Program-made: the position numbers and the translations under genes
Assembly: GCF_900101435.1 (NCBI RefSeq)
Contig: NZ_FMZH01000008.1
Coordinates: 1 to 64,000 of the forward strand
Length of the DNA stretch: 64,000 bases
Direction: 5' to 3'
Source of the DNA: Pedobacter soli
GTDB taxonomy: Bacteria; Bacteroidota; Bacteroidia; Sphingobacteriales; Sphingobacteriaceae
Shown here: piece by piece, positions 9,101-16,613 of the stretch
How the letters are laid out: every line of letters starts with the position of its first letter
How positions within the stretch are numbered: the stretch's first letter is position 1
Notes under the pieces: model-generated
What the model saw: the letters and a program-made list of their open reading frames with translations, nothing else
Database searches by the model: none
Told to the model about the DNA's origin: nothing

Positions 9101-9688
9101 TATCTGGGCATTGGCGATGCCAGCTATATTCTGGAAGATATTGGAGGCGGTTACCGCTATTTCAAAGATGATATTATTGGCCGTGCCGAACCCAAATACT
9201 ATGGCGGTTATACCAACAGGTTAAGCTATAAAGCATTTAGTTTAACGGCACTGGCTACTTTCTCTTACGGTGGCGACATTTATTACCTGGCCGATGTGCA
9301 AAATCAGGATATGGGTAAAAGAACCAATAAGGGCGTGGCTATCCTCGGCCGCTGGACACCGGATAACCCCAATGCCACGAGGCCCCGTTTAATACAGGGC
9401 CAAAGCTCTTATGCCTATGCAGCCAGTAATAATGTGTACGATGCCTCTTTCATTAAATTAAAATCGGTAACCTTTGCTTATCAGTTGCCTAAGCAACTTA
9501 CCGACAGATTAAAGATTAATGGCTTGTCTGCCTATGTTTCAGCTACCAATTTATTCACCATTACCAACTATCCGGGGGTAGATCCCGAAACCAGCAACGA
9601 CCCTTACAGTTTAATTGGCGGGTACAGCGATTCTGGCGGATATCCCTATGTAAGGCAGTTTAGTGTTGGCGTAAGAATAGGCTTATAA
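6182..9688 (+). CDS. SusC/RagA-type TonB-dependent outer-membrane receptor with STN signalling domain
   Basis: A 1168-residue protein. After an N-terminal charged extension and signal peptide (to about residue 43) come the STN secretin/TonB domain (about 45-115), a carboxypeptidase-regulatory-like beta sandwich (about 137-215), a TonB plug with the SusC hallmark DASATAIYGSRAANGVVIIT, and a long beta barrel ending in SVGVRIGL. It would import an oligomeric ligand with TonB energy in complex with the SusD lipoprotein encoded next. The STN domain implies it also signals to the FecR/sigma pair upstream. ATG 6182 is used; ATG 6248 is an alternative. Substrate is not evident because no glycoside hydrolase is in the operon. 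Confidence 0.93.
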   Translation: MQIYAFNLGMARLRLPNKILLTMKLVILILTATLLQVSAASFGQKVTLNEKNASLESIITKIRTQTGYDFVFDFRLLESAGKVNVNVKDQDLNEVLKKVFDQQFDYTIKDKIIVLNKKSTSILDRIKEVFANTDMHGRVVDEDGRPIPGVTVREKGNLKNTVSTNAQGFFTIDVPANATLIFSYVGYSTKEQPVSANMVVNLQLRENKLQETVVVGYGTARRKDLTGSVSSVDMKEVRNVPFATIDQALTGKAAGVQVVQADGSPGGVAKIRIRGGTSLMGGNDPLYIIDGVQVQVQNRYQAGAADIVSPVERGGNDDPNFTVAGSFARGLNSLGGLNINDIETIDILKDASATAIYGSRAANGVVIITTKKGKSNQKPVLEANYYSGLSMPEKEKVLNRDQYIAVVKEAAKNLNDARAAAVPVLAPNALATQILNDPNYFGTANTDWMDLVLRNAFTYNADVSVRGGGTGSTYYSSVTYNKNQGTVIGTDYSRVAGKISLDNEISKKLRFNTNLDYGFMTNNITNGIYTQAMFAPPTVEPFNADGSVKVIDPATLGAYAYEGFQNPLVLTKGVNRSNAIFLIGSIAGEYDILKDLKFRSSVAINYNNYRQTNYIPSTASIATSNGSGSSNNGTATQSQSQQTNTFFENTLTYNKDFNENNRLNVVFGTSWQITKSNAFSASGQGFPDDTYLNNLSSAAVTLPATGTSDQNSLLSFYMRAAYNLYDKYLFTFTGRSDASSKFPEANRVGYFPSGGLGWRISKENFLKNVKWIDEIKLRASAGYTGTQNIGDNLFYTLYSPVSYAGLNGLSPSQLGNPRLKWESTLQRDAGIDFSFFNGRFRGGFGYYEKRTKDVLFPITVAASSGYTGVTANIANIRNRGLELELSGDFIRNKNFQWSGTLNISGNRSKVLALSNDVSDPNNPQVYQYGNTVLKVGEPIGLLYGRVFDKILSTQAEVNAYKNGNLLAMFGSYPYLGIGDASYILEDIGGGYRYFKDDIIGRAEPKYYGGYTNRLSYKAFSLTALATFSYGGDIYYLADVQNQDMGKRTNKGVAILGRWTPDNPNATRPRLIQGQSSYAYAASNNVYDASFIKLKSVTFAYQLPKQLTDRLKINGLSAYVSATNLFTITNYPGVDPETSNDPYSLIGGYSDSGGYPYVRQFSVGVRIGL

Positions 9689-9728
9689 TCAGATCAACCA
9701 GGTATTTACTAATATCAAAACAATAAAC

Positions 9729-11162
9729 ATGAAAACATTATATAAACTATTGCTGTTGGGTTCGGTGCTTACGGTGCTCTATAGCTGTGGAAAAGAGCTG
9801 GGGGCATTGCCTAAAAATGCCAAGGTCGAAGAAAATACCATTCTTGATCAGGCAACGGCTCAAATTGCCTTAAATGGTGCATATTACAACTTTGCCAATG
9901 CCACTACCACAAGGGCTAACTGGCAGCAACACCAGCTCCTGCCTGCAACATTAGCCGGCTATCTGGGGTACGGATACGGACAGCTTCCGCAGGAAGATAA
10001 TCAAAACACAAGCGTATCGGGTGTTTACTGGGAAGAATCGTATAAAGCTCTTAATGCTGCCAATGGAGTAATTAAAGGGGTGAATGCCCGGGCCGATAAT
10101 GCCTTTACAGCTAACCGTAAAAAGGAAATACTGGCCGAAGCTAAGTTTATCCGGGCTTATGCTCATTTCAAACTGCTAAGCTATTATGCCGAGTGGTATA
10201 AGATTAACAGTACCCAGGGGGTATTGCTTCGCGATGAGCTTTCTACCTTAAGCAATATCACCAAAAAACGAAGCACAGTAAAAGAAAGTTTTGATTTTAT
10301 CTTAGCCGATCTTGATGAATCTATTGCTAACGGACCGGTAAACAATCCAAGCTATTACGCTACAAAATGGGCTGCAATGGCATTGAAGATGCGGGTGCTG
10401 ATTAACCGCGGAGCCGCCGGCGATTATGTCGAAGTAATCAAGCTTGCCGATAATATCCTTCAAAATAGTCCGTATGTATTGGAAAGCAGCCAGCAGAACC
10501 TTTTCCGTACCGCTGCGCTTGCCAGTAAAGAAGTAATTTTAGGCATTAAACCGCAGGCACTCCAGGCGGCCGACCCTTACAGCAAAAGCAGGCAGTACTG
10601 GCCCGGTGCTTCTTCCCTTTATGTAGCCAAAAGCAAGTTAAGAGATTTATATGCAGGTGATCCCCGCCAGGGCTGGGTAATTGGCATCGCCAATCCCTCA
10701 ACTTCGGCACCCAATACCTATTATTTTACCAAATATCAGGTGGTAGGGGGCACGCCATCTGTAACAAGTGAAACCGATTACGCCTTCCGTTTAACAGAAG
10801 TTTACCTGCTCAAAGCAGAAGCCATTGTACGCGCTGGCGGAAGTTTGGAAGATGCCAAAACACTGGTTCACCTTATTCAGGAAAAAGCTGGTTTAACAGT
10901 GGCGAATGCTCCTTATCTGGCCGTTACCACTGCTGCAAGCTCTGCTGCGCTTCTGGAAGAAATTTATAAAGAAATTTCGAGAAGCCTTGTGGCAGAAGAC
11001 GGAAGTGAATGGATGGCTTTACTTCGGTTGCCTTTCGAAACGGTGAAAATTTACAAACCCAGTATTTCGAGCCAGATTCAATACATTTTACCTGTTCCAC
11101 TCAACGAATTCCGCTACAATCCGGAGTTTGGCGAACAAAATACAGGCTACGCAGCTAATTAA
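9729..11162 (+). CDS. SusD/RagB-family surface lipoprotein
   Basis: A 477-residue lipoprotein with lipobox VLYSC (Cys20). It shows SusD features: tetratricopeptide-like helices in the N-terminal half (AEAKFIRAYAHFKLLSYYAEWY) and the C-terminal segment DYAFRLTEVYLLKAEAIVRAGG common to SusD/RagB proteins. It begins 40 bp after the SusC-like gene and would form the lid and ligand-binding partner of that receptor on the cell surface. It is followed by three thioredoxin-fold proteins in the same direction with no terminator between. Confidence 0.92.
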   Translation: MKTLYKLLLLGSVLTVLYSCGKELGALPKNAKVEENTILDQATAQIALNGAYYNFANATTTRANWQQHQLLPATLAGYLGYGYGQLPQEDNQNTSVSGVYWEESYKALNAANGVIKGVNARADNAFTANRKKEILAEAKFIRAYAHFKLLSYYAEWYKINSTQGVLLRDELSTLSNITKKRSTVKESFDFILADLDESIANGPVNNPSYYATKWAAMALKMRVLINRGAAGDYVEVIKLADNILQNSPYVLESSQQNLFRTAALASKEVILGIKPQALQAADPYSKSRQYWPGASSLYVAKSKLRDLYAGDPRQGWVIGIANPSTSAPNTYYFTKYQVVGGTPSVTSETDYAFRLTEVYLLKAEAIVRAGGSLEDAKTLVHLIQEKAGLTVANAPYLAVTTAASSAALLEEIYKEISRSLVAEDGSEWMALLRLPFETVKIYKPSISSQIQYILPVPLNEFRYNPEFGEQNTGYAAN

Positions 11163-11209
11163 TTGATTTAACCACAGGCCAGCATAAACCGGCTGATAAA
11201 AAATATAAC

Positions 11210-12409
11210 ATGAAAAAATATCTGATAACATTCACCTTGCTCATTACGGTATGGGCTACCCGGGCACAGGAAGCAGGGTTTACGCTACAGGGCAAGATAA
11301 AAGGAATTACTACGGGGAAAATTAAGCTTTCATACAGGATTAATGATGAGCAGTTTGTGCAGGATAGTGCTGCGGTTCAAAACGGAACTTTTGCATTTAA
11401 AGGAGTTTTAACAGAACCTGTTGAAGCCTACATTTCCAGCGACAAAGCCGGCAGGGATTTCGATGATCCCAACCGGGGTATGTTTTTCCTCTCCCCTGGA
11501 AATTTAACTATTGAACTTAATGCAGGCCACTTCAGTGCATTAAAAGTAACAGGTTCGGCAACACAGGATGAATCGACAGCGCTGAAAAAACAAAAAAAGG
11601 ATCAGATCGATCAAATGAACGTACTTTCTGCTGCATATAACAACGCTAACCTGGCTTACATTAATGCCAAAAAAGCAGGAAAAACAGAAGAAGAACTTGA
11701 AGCCCTTAAAGAAATAGCCACCCAGGCCAAAGACCGGATGGATCCGGTTAGGGAAGAGATGGACAAGGTAGACATGTCTTTTATTAAAACGCATCCAGAT
11801 TCTTATCTCACCGCATATTTATTGCGTTGGAAAGTAAGTGGCATGCCGCTTAACGAGGGCAAGGCCATTTATACCAGACTTTCTGACCGGATTAAAAATA
11901 GTGAAAACGGAAAAGAGATTGCAAAAGAGATCAAAAGCCTTGAAGGTGGTTCGCCAGGTAGCGTGGCATCGGTTTTTGCGGTGAACGATATCAATGGGCA
12001 GCCGATTAGCCTGGCCGATTTTAAAGGTAAAAAATATGTGCTGCTCGATTTCTGGGCGAGCTGGTGTGTGCCTTGTCGCAAGGGCAATCCTCATTTAATT
12101 GGTCTCTATAATAAATACAAAGATAAAGGCTTGGAAATCATTGGTGTATCAGACGATGACAGTAATCTTGCAGCCTGGAAAAAAGCTGTAGATCAGGATA
12201 AGATAGGTATCTGGAAACATGTATTGCGCGGTTTAAAACGAACACAAACGGGTTACGATAAATCAGCCGACATTAGCGAACCTTATGCAATCCATACGCT
12301 TCCTACTAAAATTTTAATCGATAAAAACGGAGTGATCATTGGCAGGTATGGCGGTGGCGGCGAAGGCGATGAAGCCATGGATAAAAAGCTGGCAGAAATA
12401 TTTAACTAA
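11210..12409 (+). CDS. exported DUF4369/TlpA-like thiol-disulfide oxidoreductase (CVPC)
   Basis: A 399-residue protein with a Sec signal peptide (1-19), an N-terminal DUF4369 beta domain (about 22-115), a helical linker rich in Lys and Glu (about 120-240) and a C-terminal AhpC/TlpA thioredoxin fold with active site WCVPC (Cys286, Cys289) and a cis-Pro loop HTLPTKIL. It is the first of three such genes behind the SusD gene. The family is thought to keep extracytoplasmic thiols reduced, but the link to the transported substrate is unknown. It carries an extra GGGGEGDEAMD segment near the C-terminus. Confidence 0.88.
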   Translation: MKKYLITFTLLITVWATRAQEAGFTLQGKIKGITTGKIKLSYRINDEQFVQDSAAVQNGTFAFKGVLTEPVEAYISSDKAGRDFDDPNRGMFFLSPGNLTIELNAGHFSALKVTGSATQDESTALKKQKKDQIDQMNVLSAAYNNANLAYINAKKAGKTEEELEALKEIATQAKDRMDPVREEMDKVDMSFIKTHPDSYLTAYLLRWKVSGMPLNEGKAIYTRLSDRIKNSENGKEIAKEIKSLEGGSPGSVASVFAVNDINGQPISLADFKGKKYVLLDFWASWCVPCRKGNPHLIGLYNKYKDKGLEIIGVSDDDSNLAAWKKAVDQDKIGIWKHVLRGLKRTQTGYDKSADISEPYAIHTLPTKILIDKNGVIIGRYGGGGEGDEAMDKKLAEIFN

Positions 12410-12429
12410 TCAATCAATAAAATAAGAAA

Positions 12430-13515
12430 ATGAAATCAATGAAAACTGTATTAACAGGCTGCATGCTGTTGGCGGCGGCTACAGCCTTTGCTCAGAACGC
12501 TCAGGTAAAAGGCAATATAAAAGGTTTGGGCAATGTAGAAGTTAAACTCTACTATTATGAAGGTGCCGAACAAAAAACCGGTACGATTAAAACCACCGAT
12601 GGTAAATTTGAGTGGACGGGTAAAATGCCTGAAGCCCAGAAAGTAACGCTCATGTTTCCTAATCGCGCGGCCTGGGTTTACCTCGAACCCGGTAATATTT
12701 CGATAACCGGAACGGCAGATTCGCTGCACTTGCTTAAAGTTTCGGGTTCCAAAACACAAAAAGAAGCCGATGATTTTGAAGCCACTCAGGAACCTTTAAA
12801 CAAACAGTTAATGCCTTTATATGCGGTTTATGGCAAAGGAACCGATGAAGAAAAACTGGCACGTGAAGAAAAGATTTCTGCAATAAGAAATGAAATGCGC
12901 CAAATGGAAAATAAATACATTGCTACACATCCCGAAAGTGCATTCAGTACCAGTTTGGTAACCGAACGTGCCGGTATGGGTAACTACAAAGATATTCAGG
13001 CAATTTACGATCTGCTTGGCCAGAAAGCAAAGGCTAGTGCATCAGGTAAAAGGCTTGAAGAACGGTTAGCGGTTTTAAAACGCAGCAGCATTGGCGAGCA
13101 GATGCTCAATTTTACACAGAACGATGTAAACGGAAGTCCGGTAAACTTTGCAGCTTTTAAAGGAAAATACGTTCTGGTCGATTTTTGGGCAAGCTGGTGT
13201 GGCCCTTGCCGTGCAGAAAATCCCAATGTGTTAAAGGCCTACAACACCTATAAAGACAAAAACTTTACCGTAGTAGGGATTTCTCTCGACGATAAAGGCG
13301 AAAACTGGAAAAAGGCCATCAAAGATGACAATATGCCCTGGACCCAGCTTTCTGATTTAAAAGGCTGGAAAAATGAGGTTTCGCAGTACTATGGCATCAA
13401 TGGTATTCCAAGCACTTTACTTGTCGATCCGCAGGGAAAAATTATTGCAAAAGACTTGCGTGGCGAACTGTTGAACAAGAAACTGAGGGAATTATTCGAA
13501 GAAAAATCAAAATAA
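12430..13515 (+). CDS. exported DUF4369/TlpA-like thiol-disulfide oxidoreductase (CGPC)
   Basis: A 361-residue paralogue of its neighbours. It has a signal peptide (1-21, ending AFAQ), a DUF4369 domain (about 24-110), a helical middle and a TlpA-type thioredoxin domain with the canonical WCGPC (Cys257, Cys260) and GIPST cis-Pro loop. It starts 20 bp after the previous gene and ends 3 bp before the next, so the three are surely co-transcribed. ATG 12439 (MKTVL) is an equally good start. Confidence 0.9.
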   Translation: MKSMKTVLTGCMLLAAATAFAQNAQVKGNIKGLGNVEVKLYYYEGAEQKTGTIKTTDGKFEWTGKMPEAQKVTLMFPNRAAWVYLEPGNISITGTADSLHLLKVSGSKTQKEADDFEATQEPLNKQLMPLYAVYGKGTDEEKLAREEKISAIRNEMRQMENKYIATHPESAFSTSLVTERAGMGNYKDIQAIYDLLGQKAKASASGKRLEERLAVLKRSSIGEQMLNFTQNDVNGSPVNFAAFKGKYVLVDFWASWCGPCRAENPNVLKAYNTYKDKNFTVVGISLDDKGENWKKAIKDDNMPWTQLSDLKGWKNEVSQYYGINGIPSTLLVDPQGKIIAKDLRGELLNKKLRELFEEKSK

Positions 13516-13518
13516 AAC

Positions 13519-14601
13519 ATGAGCAAAAAGTTTTTATATGGTATTCTGCTAATGGCCTTGCCGGCCATTGCAGGTGCACAAGCCGTAGATTATTCGATTA
13601 ACGGCCAGGTAAAAGGTTTAAAGAATGGCGAAGTTGAGCTTAGCAGTTACGATATCAGAACCCGGGTCTCGCAACAATTGGGTACTGCCAAAATCACCAA
13701 TGGAAAATTTACTGCAAAAGGCCACCTGGCCGGTGCCCAGATGGTTTCGTTAAATCTCAAACCAGGCAACTGGGGCACACAGTTCTTTATTAATGGTGGT
13801 ACAATTAATGTGCAGATAGATACTACCGGTGCACAACATTACGATTATACCAAATATGGCATGCAGAAAGGGGCAAGTCTTAAGGCGGTAAAAGTAACTG
13901 GCTCTGCCGGGCAAACAGATTTTGAACGATACCAAAAGGCAGGTGCAGGTACTGATAGGGAAGCGGTCGCTGCAAAACAACTTGCTTTTATTAAACAGTA
14001 CATCGGGCAAAAGCCATCGTCGGTTGCAGGACCATACATGCTAAACCAGTATTATTTATTCAACACTGATTTACCTTTGGCAGATTTTGAAAGCATGCTG
14101 GCCAGGTTTGAGGGGCCGGCAAAACAATCTGTTTATTTTAGTAACCTGCAACAGGAAGTAGACGAGATTAAGGCCGTTTTACCTGGGCAACTGGCCGAAG
14201 ATTTTACGCTTTTAAAGCCCGACAGCAGTAAATTTACGCTTTCCTCGCTCAGAGGTAAATATGTGCTGCTCGATTTTTGGGCCAGCTGGTGCAAACCTTG
14301 CCGTGAAGCCATTCCGCACTGGAAAGAAGTTTACGCCAGGTACAAATACAAAGGCTTTGAAATAGTAGGAGTTACCAACGATAACAAGTGGGATCTCTGG
14401 AAAAAGGCAATGGACCAGGAAAAGATGGATTGGATTCAGGTAGCTGATGAGTTTCCGGTAAAAAATATGCCCGCCAGAATTGTAACTAAATATAAATCGC
14501 GCACAATTCCGCTGTATGTGTTATTGGATAAGGAAGGGAAAATTCTGGTTAAAACCGATAATAAAGCCGAAATCGATCAAAAACTGAACACGCTTTTATA
14601 G
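13519..14601 (+). CDS. exported DUF4369/TlpA-like thiol-disulfide oxidoreductase (CKPC)
   Basis: A 360-residue protein, third of the tandem set. It has a signal peptide (1-21), a DUF4369 domain (about 24-105) and a TlpA thioredoxin fold with WCKPC (Cys258, Cys261) and a SRTIPLYVL cis-Pro loop. The residues between the cysteines differ in all three proteins (VP, GP, KP), which usually shifts the redox potential, so they may have different roles rather than being redundant. It is the last gene of the sigma/FecR/SusCD operon and is followed by a hairpin at 14619-14656. Confidence 0.9.
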   Translation: MSKKFLYGILLMALPAIAGAQAVDYSINGQVKGLKNGEVELSSYDIRTRVSQQLGTAKITNGKFTAKGHLAGAQMVSLNLKPGNWGTQFFINGGTINVQIDTTGAQHYDYTKYGMQKGASLKAVKVTGSAGQTDFERYQKAGAGTDREAVAAKQLAFIKQYIGQKPSSVAGPYMLNQYYLFNTDLPLADFESMLARFEGPAKQSVYFSNLQQEVDEIKAVLPGQLAEDFTLLKPDSSKFTLSSLRGKYVLLDFWASWCKPCREAIPHWKEVYARYKYKGFEIVGVTNDNKWDLWKKAMDQEKMDWIQVADEFPVKNMPARIVTKYKSRTIPLYVLLDKEGKILVKTDNKAEIDQKLNTLL

Positions 14602-14618
14602 CTTGTTGCATTAAGCAT

Positions 14619-14656
14619 GCTGGTTTACCACCAGATTACGATGGAGGTAAACCAGC
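14619..14656 (+). terminator. hairpin closing the SusCD-TlpA operon
   Basis: Perfect 11-bp inverted repeat GCTGGTTTACC / GGTAAACCAGC around a 16-nt loop, 18 bp after the stop codon. The T-rich tail (TGTTCATCTTTATT) is weak, so it may be a pause or RNA-end stabiliser rather than a strong terminator. Confidence 0.5.
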
Positions 14657-14807
14657 TGTTCATCTTTATTAACGCACTCATTCTTCCGCTTGTGAAATAA
14701 GTTACTGTCTCCAAATAAAATCTGCTAATGGCAGGCATATCTTCCTTTACTACAACTAATCTATTACGGACCTTTACCGTATTTTAATCGCAGAATTGCG
14801 GATCAGC

Positions 14808-14846
14808 TCCGAAGTTAATCCGAAGGAACTCCGAATAAACTCCGAA
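14808..14846. repeat. four TCCGAA motifs at exact 11-bp period
   Basis: TCCGAA occurs at 14808, 14819, 14830 and 14841, each separated by 5 variable bases (GTTAA, GGAAC, TAAAC). The constant 11-bp spacing puts every copy on the same face of the DNA helix. This is the pattern of a cooperative protein-binding array. It lies about 300 bp before the GH105 start. Confidence 0.6.
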
Positions 14847-15031
14847 AGAATAGGCCAAAAAGAGCCATTTCCATTTACAATTACTTTACTCAGATTGTGT
14901 TTTGGTAGCAGTACAATCTGAGTTTACCTGAGCATCAGAAAAAATAAAACAGTCGCTGGTAATTTAGAACTATATAGCATTTAATGCTTGTTTAATGGTG
15001 TTTGTTTCAGTAAATAACATAATTGTTGTTA

Positions 15032-15045
15032 CACAAACGTTTGTG
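15032..15045. promoter_or_regulatory. 14-bp perfect palindrome, candidate LacI/GalR-family operator
   Basis: CACAAACGTTTGTG is perfectly self-complementary with a central CG, the usual layout of LacI/GalR-family operators. It ends 13 bp before the -33 element of the GH105 promoter. No LacI-type regulator gene is in the window. Confidence 0.5.
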
Positions 15046-15058
15046 CAGGATTTGTTAA

Positions 15059-15088
15059 TTGGGCTAATTAAATTACTTCATATTTTAG
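15059..15088 (+). promoter_or_regulatory. Bacteroidota-type promoter of GH105 gene
   Basis: A -33 TTG at 15059-15061 and a -7 box TATTTTAG at 15081-15088 are separated by 19 bp, the normal spacing for the main sigma factor of Bacteroidota (TTG...TAnnTTTG). The last two bases of the -7 box deviate from consensus. Confidence 0.45.
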
Positions 15089-15147
15089 AAGAAATATACT
15101 CAATACTTAGTCTAAAATAACAACCCAAACCAGTACAAATCAATATT

Positions 15148-16269
15148 ATGCGTAAAATTTTATTCCTGTTACTTTTTAGTTATACTATTTCTGTTCAGGC
15201 CCAATGGTTAAGAGCTGATAGCATTTTTGCCCGGATGAAAAGTGTAGCCGACTGGCAATGGAGAACTTTAGAAAAAGACGGCTGGAAAAATCCCAGAAAA
15301 GACTGGACCTCTGGCGCCATGTATACCGGGATGATGGCCTTTGCAGGGCTGAATAAAACCGATGTTTACTACCAGAAACTCATTCAGGTTGGCGAAGATA
15401 ATAAATGGCAAATAGGCCGCCACCGCCATTTTGCCGACGATTACTGTGTTGGGCAACTCTATTCGCAGCTGTATAGCATTTACAAGCGACCAGAATACAT
15501 TACTGATTTTAAAAGTTTAGCCGATTCAGTAGTGATTTTACCGCATACCGAATCGCTGGAGTGGAAAAAGAACATTCAGTTGAGGGAATGGGCCTGGTGC
15601 GATGCTTTATTTATGGGGCCTCCGGCTTTGGCCTATTTGAGCCAGGCCACAGGCGATGCAAAATATCTGGATAAAGCTTCCGAACTGTGGTGGAAGTCAA
15701 CTGCTTATTTGTACGATAAGAAAGAGCATTTGTTCTATCGCGATAGCCGCTATTTCGATAAAAGAGAAAAGAATGGAGCTAAAGTATTTTGGGCACGTGG
15801 AAATGGCTGGGTAATTGCCGGATTGGTGAGGGTGCTTGCCAACATGCCGCAAAACCACCCGGATTATAAGCGTTTTGTAAAGCTATATAAAGACATGTCG
15901 CGCCGCTTGGCAAAGCTGCAACAAGAAGATGGCACCTGGCATGCCAGTTTGTTAGACCCCGAAAGCTACCCAAGTAAAGAAACCAGCGGAACAGGTTTTA
16001 TTACTTATGCTATAGCCTGGGGGGTAAACAATGATCTGTTACCTTTAACCAAATATGAAAGCACATTAAATAAAGCCTGGGCTGCACTCAGTACCTCAGT
16101 GCACGATGATGGCAAACTGGGTTATGTACAGGCGCAGGGCGCTGCACCAGATAAAGTGGGGTATGACGATACTGATGTGTATGGTGTAGGTGCCTTTCTG
16201 TTAGCCGGAACAGAACTTTTTAAACTGAAAATAAGCCAGGGAAGCCAACTTAGGCTTAAAATAGATTAG
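15148..16269 (+). CDS. exported unsaturated rhamnogalacturonyl hydrolase (GH105)
   Basis: A 373-residue protein with a signal peptide (1-18) and an (alpha/alpha)6 barrel of glycoside hydrolase family 88/105. Characteristic segments are DWTSGAMYTGMMA, HFADDYCVGQLYSQLY and REWAWCDALFMGPPALAYLS; Asp152 corresponds to the catalytic Asp of the YteR family, and KVFWARGNGWVIAGLVR is the conserved aromatic/Trp patch. It removes the unsaturated uronic acid from pectin-lyase oligosaccharides. It is monocistronic, with its own promoter, a LacI-type operator candidate upstream and a strong terminator downstream. No other pectin gene is nearby. Confidence 0.9.
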   Translation: MRKILFLLLFSYTISVQAQWLRADSIFARMKSVADWQWRTLEKDGWKNPRKDWTSGAMYTGMMAFAGLNKTDVYYQKLIQVGEDNKWQIGRHRHFADDYCVGQLYSQLYSIYKRPEYITDFKSLADSVVILPHTESLEWKKNIQLREWAWCDALFMGPPALAYLSQATGDAKYLDKASELWWKSTAYLYDKKEHLFYRDSRYFDKREKNGAKVFWARGNGWVIAGLVRVLANMPQNHPDYKRFVKLYKDMSRRLAKLQQEDGTWHASLLDPESYPSKETSGTGFITYAIAWGVNNDLLPLTKYESTLNKAWAALSTSVHDDGKLGYVQAQGAAPDKVGYDDTDVYGVGAFLLAGTELFKLKISQGSQLRLKID

Positions 16270-16613
16270 TAACCATTACCAGTTCTGCCAGGTTTCCCTG
16301 ATCATTAAAGGTGATTAGATTTCTTAATCAATATTCTAATAGCATCAAGCCGGGATAAATGTATTATACATTTATCCCGGCTTTTTTTTGCTTTCCTGTT
16401 TTTGAATATTTGCTACAATAATTTTTTTGCGCTACATTAGCTCCCGTATTTATGGTAAATATTCTTAAAAATATCATCAATAGACCTTCTTAATTCAGGC
16501 AACGCCTGAAAAACTGCCCTATGTGCAGTTTATTTTAATTATTTTTATTTCAACACGTGCTGCCGGTAGTTTTTGTGCTATCGTTCAGTTTCATTATACG
16601 TAATTTTAAAAAC
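16270..16613. other. 344-bp intergenic stretch
   Basis: Apart from the terminator at 16347-16383 it holds only AT-rich sequence that must include the kynureninase promoter. I could not find a clean -33/-7 pair in it. Confidence 0.4.
16347..16383 (+). terminator. strong rho-independent terminator after GH105 gene
   Basis: A perfect 17-bp inverted repeat (arms 16347-16363 and 16367-16383) is followed by an unbroken run of T. It lies 78 bp after the GH105 stop codon and is the strongest hairpin in the window. Confidence 0.9.

Larger units (their letters stand above)
14602..15147. other. 546-bp regulatory intergenic stretch
   Basis: No gene is seen. The stretch holds the operon-end hairpin (14619-14656), a four-fold 11-bp periodic TCCGAA array (14808-14846), a LacI-type palindrome (15032-15045) and a promoter for the GH105 gene (15059-15088), each listed separately. 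Confidence 0.6.

Noticed and set aside
16557..16613. N-terminal extension of kynureninase from a GTG
   Set aside because: It is hydrophobic and absent from the family, and the ATG at 16614 fits the normal kynureninase start.
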